From Trichoplax sp. H2 (lineage: Eukaryota > Placozoa > Uniplacotomia > Trichoplacea): a stretch of DNA of 64,000 nucleotides. Below the pieces are notes generated by a model. That model was not told where the DNA came from. It worked only from the letters and a program-made list of their open reading frames with translations, and searched no databases. A program made the position numbers and the translations under genes. Position 1 is the stretch's first letter. Each line of letters starts with the position of its first letter. The stretch is taken from contig NOWV01000143.1 in the NCBI GenBank assembly GCA_003344405.1, forward strand, positions 124,001 through 188,000, written 5' to 3'. Below, piece after piece: positions 61,731 through 64,000 of this stretch.

Positions 61731-64000
61731 CGAGAAATTACAGTACTCATAGAGTGGCAACTTATATATTTGGAACTGTCAATATGCGATTTGAAGTTGC
61801 GTAGTTAACCTTAATCAATAAGCAGATGTTCAGTAAACTAATTATTTAAATTTTTATAAACAGGAAGAATCAATGTCATGACTACTTGAATATTTTACCC
61901 GTAAGCCACCTTTAGTCTGAAATGATTTAATATCTAATTCATTAGAAATTTTATACCCTTGAGCTCCAATAATATGGTTATAAGAATCAAAAATATAATA
62001 TTTTGTGGGCGAAAATTATCATACATGGCCTAAAATTAGAAGCTCTGCGGCCTTACCGGATATGATATGTTATCGTGATGTCAGAAGTTGACAGTGAAAA
62101 GCCCGCATTGATTATAGAGTACAGTTATTTCCTAAATTACTTTACGATTTTAATTATGTTCGAAAAATTAATTTCATCATCACCTGAATGTTTATAACTG
62201 TTATCATATTGTATAGTTAAGTAGACTATTCCAATAATCTGTCATCTATATTTCATAATAAGTCTATGTGAATAATTATATAAAATTAAAGTTAATACTA
62301 CACATTAGCATGATATTTACAACGTAAAATTTCAGCACGCTCATTTAATCCCTGTGCACTAGAATCGTAAGTAAATTTAATGAAGATCTTTGTATTCTAC
62401 AAATTAGATTGTTTAAAACTTTCATTCTGGTTCAAATTGAAGCCTTGTAAATTCCTTACGTAATAGATTGTAGATGAAAGTTGTTACTACAGAAATTAGT
62501 TCATATGTTTTTATCCTAGTATACAGTACTGAATAGGATAAAAAATAGCACATATCAGAAAATAATAGTATATACTAGTTTCTATCAGTCATAGAAATAT
62601 GTATGTATTACCTATCCATATATAAAAGTAGTTTCAAGATACCATGTGCAACGATAAAAAGTCTGTAGGTAAAGAAGATTGTTGAAACTGTGAACAATAG
62701 CTATCGTTGGATTAATAGATAAAGTTCGTTATTATAGGGCTTGAATGACAGTTAAATATCATTTTTCAATGTTGTACACTAAATAAAATGAAATAGTCAT
62801 ACAATTGAACTTTGTTATTTAATAGATGTTTAATTTATTTGGCTAATATCTAATAACTTATATTATTTCTCTAATAATGTTCATGTTCTAAACGTATTGA
62901 GAAAGCCTAAATACGACGATGTCATTCGCAAGCATTGTAGAATAGATGCTATAGAAGAAAATTTGTAAATTTAGATTAAAAAAGGAATGAGAAGTAAACT
63001 AAAAGCATGCTAAGCTTGCTTTCAAATGATGATGATAAAATTCATAAATTCGTAATGCTGTCATAATTACAAACATTAGTTATCCCTTTTTAGTTATTTA
63101 AATCAGGTGATATTATATGAAATTATAGTTCTGGATATTTATTGTTGATGTTATGGAGATACAGAGGTAAAAATTTCGTTGCAATCCAAATCAATCATAT
63201 AATATTACATATTTACTACTGAAAACGATTACATTATAGTTCTTAGATAAATCGTTTTGTAATCGTACACTCATCAGGGTAAGAATCGTAAACCGTTAAA
63301 TTCTTCTATATTATTTGGCTGGTAAATTTATAATTGCAATTTATGTGATACCGGTACAAAATTTACTATAAATCCATATGGAGGCAAGATTGTATATATT
63401 TTGGTACTATTAAAATTTTTTAGAAGGTAAAATAAATGCATTATGATGGCTATTTCGTCAAAGAACTGAATACATACCTAGAAATTTACGTCATAGAAAG
63501 TTTTTTGATTATTTTTTTTACCAACTTTTACATTTTATGAATAATTTAATTATAATTAAAAAGTGGCATAAAATTGTTGCCACCATACCAATTATGATTC
63601 GCGATCAAAGCTGAAAAAAGCATATATTTTGTTTTGGTTGATTTCAGATTTTTTGATATCAACTGTGTTGTAAATTACCTTGGATAGGGATGATCACATT
63701 TATTGTAGCTATTGTTGAGAATATTCTTACAGCATTTCTCGTTAACCTTAAATGACGTCACGAAGGCAAAATAGACATATTCGAATGGCTTGATTTGTTT
63801 AATTTTGGGCTTTAATCCGATTGCATGATATCAAATTTAAAAAGCAGCAATATGCAAGCATTATTATAATAAAACAAAGGCTAAAATTGCTTTCGTTGCT
63901 GGATGCCAGTAAACTTTGGATAAAAGATTGATGCGCAATTCGCACCATATGTGAACATTCTTTGTTGCGTATATTACAGATACTTGAAGTAATATTTTAG

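Larger units (their letters stand above)
59927..64000. other. Intergenic with local duplications
   Basis: AT-rich, no gene recognised on either strand. Contains two short duplicated modules (60476-60567 with 61473-61564, and about 61286-61450 with 61564-61730). Confidence 0.5.

Overview
The window looks like nuclear DNA of an early-branching animal, most probably a placozoan (Trichoplax/Hoilungia type). This is inferred from gene content and structure, not from a marker gene. The DNA is AT-rich. Genes are split by short GT-AG introns (mostly 70-400 bp), conserved housekeeping genes are compact, and there is a local family of divergent class A (rhodopsin-like) GPCRs. No bacterial, viral or organellar gene order is visible. 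Three 20-N assembly gaps occur, each next to duplicated sequence.

1-16.2 kb holds three housekeeping genes whose exons I joined by hand. (a) A myotubularin phosphatase of the MTMR6/7/8 group lies on + from 1320 to 8566 in 15 exons, about 633 aa. It has a 24-nt first exon and a 3.7-kb first intron packed with a minisatellite, a segmental duplication and two gaps. (b) A ubiquitin C-terminal hydrolase of the UCHL3 type lies on - from 11491 to 9431 in nine exons, about 231 aa, one of them a 12-nt microexon. (c) A Pam17-like subunit of the mitochondrial import motor lies on + from 14442 to 16169 in three exons, about 239 aa, and is preceded by a cluster of GTAC-rich palindromes. A four-copy, 286-bp tandem repeat sits between (b) and (c).

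19.9-49.5 kb holds five tandem, same-strand GPCR loci (called A to E here). All are built alike: a first exon of about 225-230 bp (N-terminus to TM2) and a second exon with TM3-TM7, joined by one phase-2 intron at the same position. A, D and E are intact. B carries a frameshift and two in-frame stops. C has three stops in exon 1 and has lost the TM3 arginine, yet its second exon is fully open. The family shares unusual versions of the class A microswitches: no acidic residue in the DRY position, Tyr in place of the TM6 toggle Trp, and no Tyr in NPxxY. The extracellular loop 2 signature (WGxLxY...GxC) resembles melatonin receptors. LTR-like insertions lie directly behind gene A and inside the intron of gene C.

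49.5-64 kb is almost gene-free, apart from one intact, intronless GPCR on the - strand (59926-58871) unrelated to the tandem family. The rest is AT-rich intergenic DNA with old dispersed repeats, including one repeat shared in inverted orientation between 27.9-28.1 kb and 55.6-55.9 kb.

The three housekeeping genes (phosphoinositide turnover, deubiquitination, mitochondrial import) have no evident shared pathway. The GPCR block is a birth-and-death array of sensory or peptide-type receptors.
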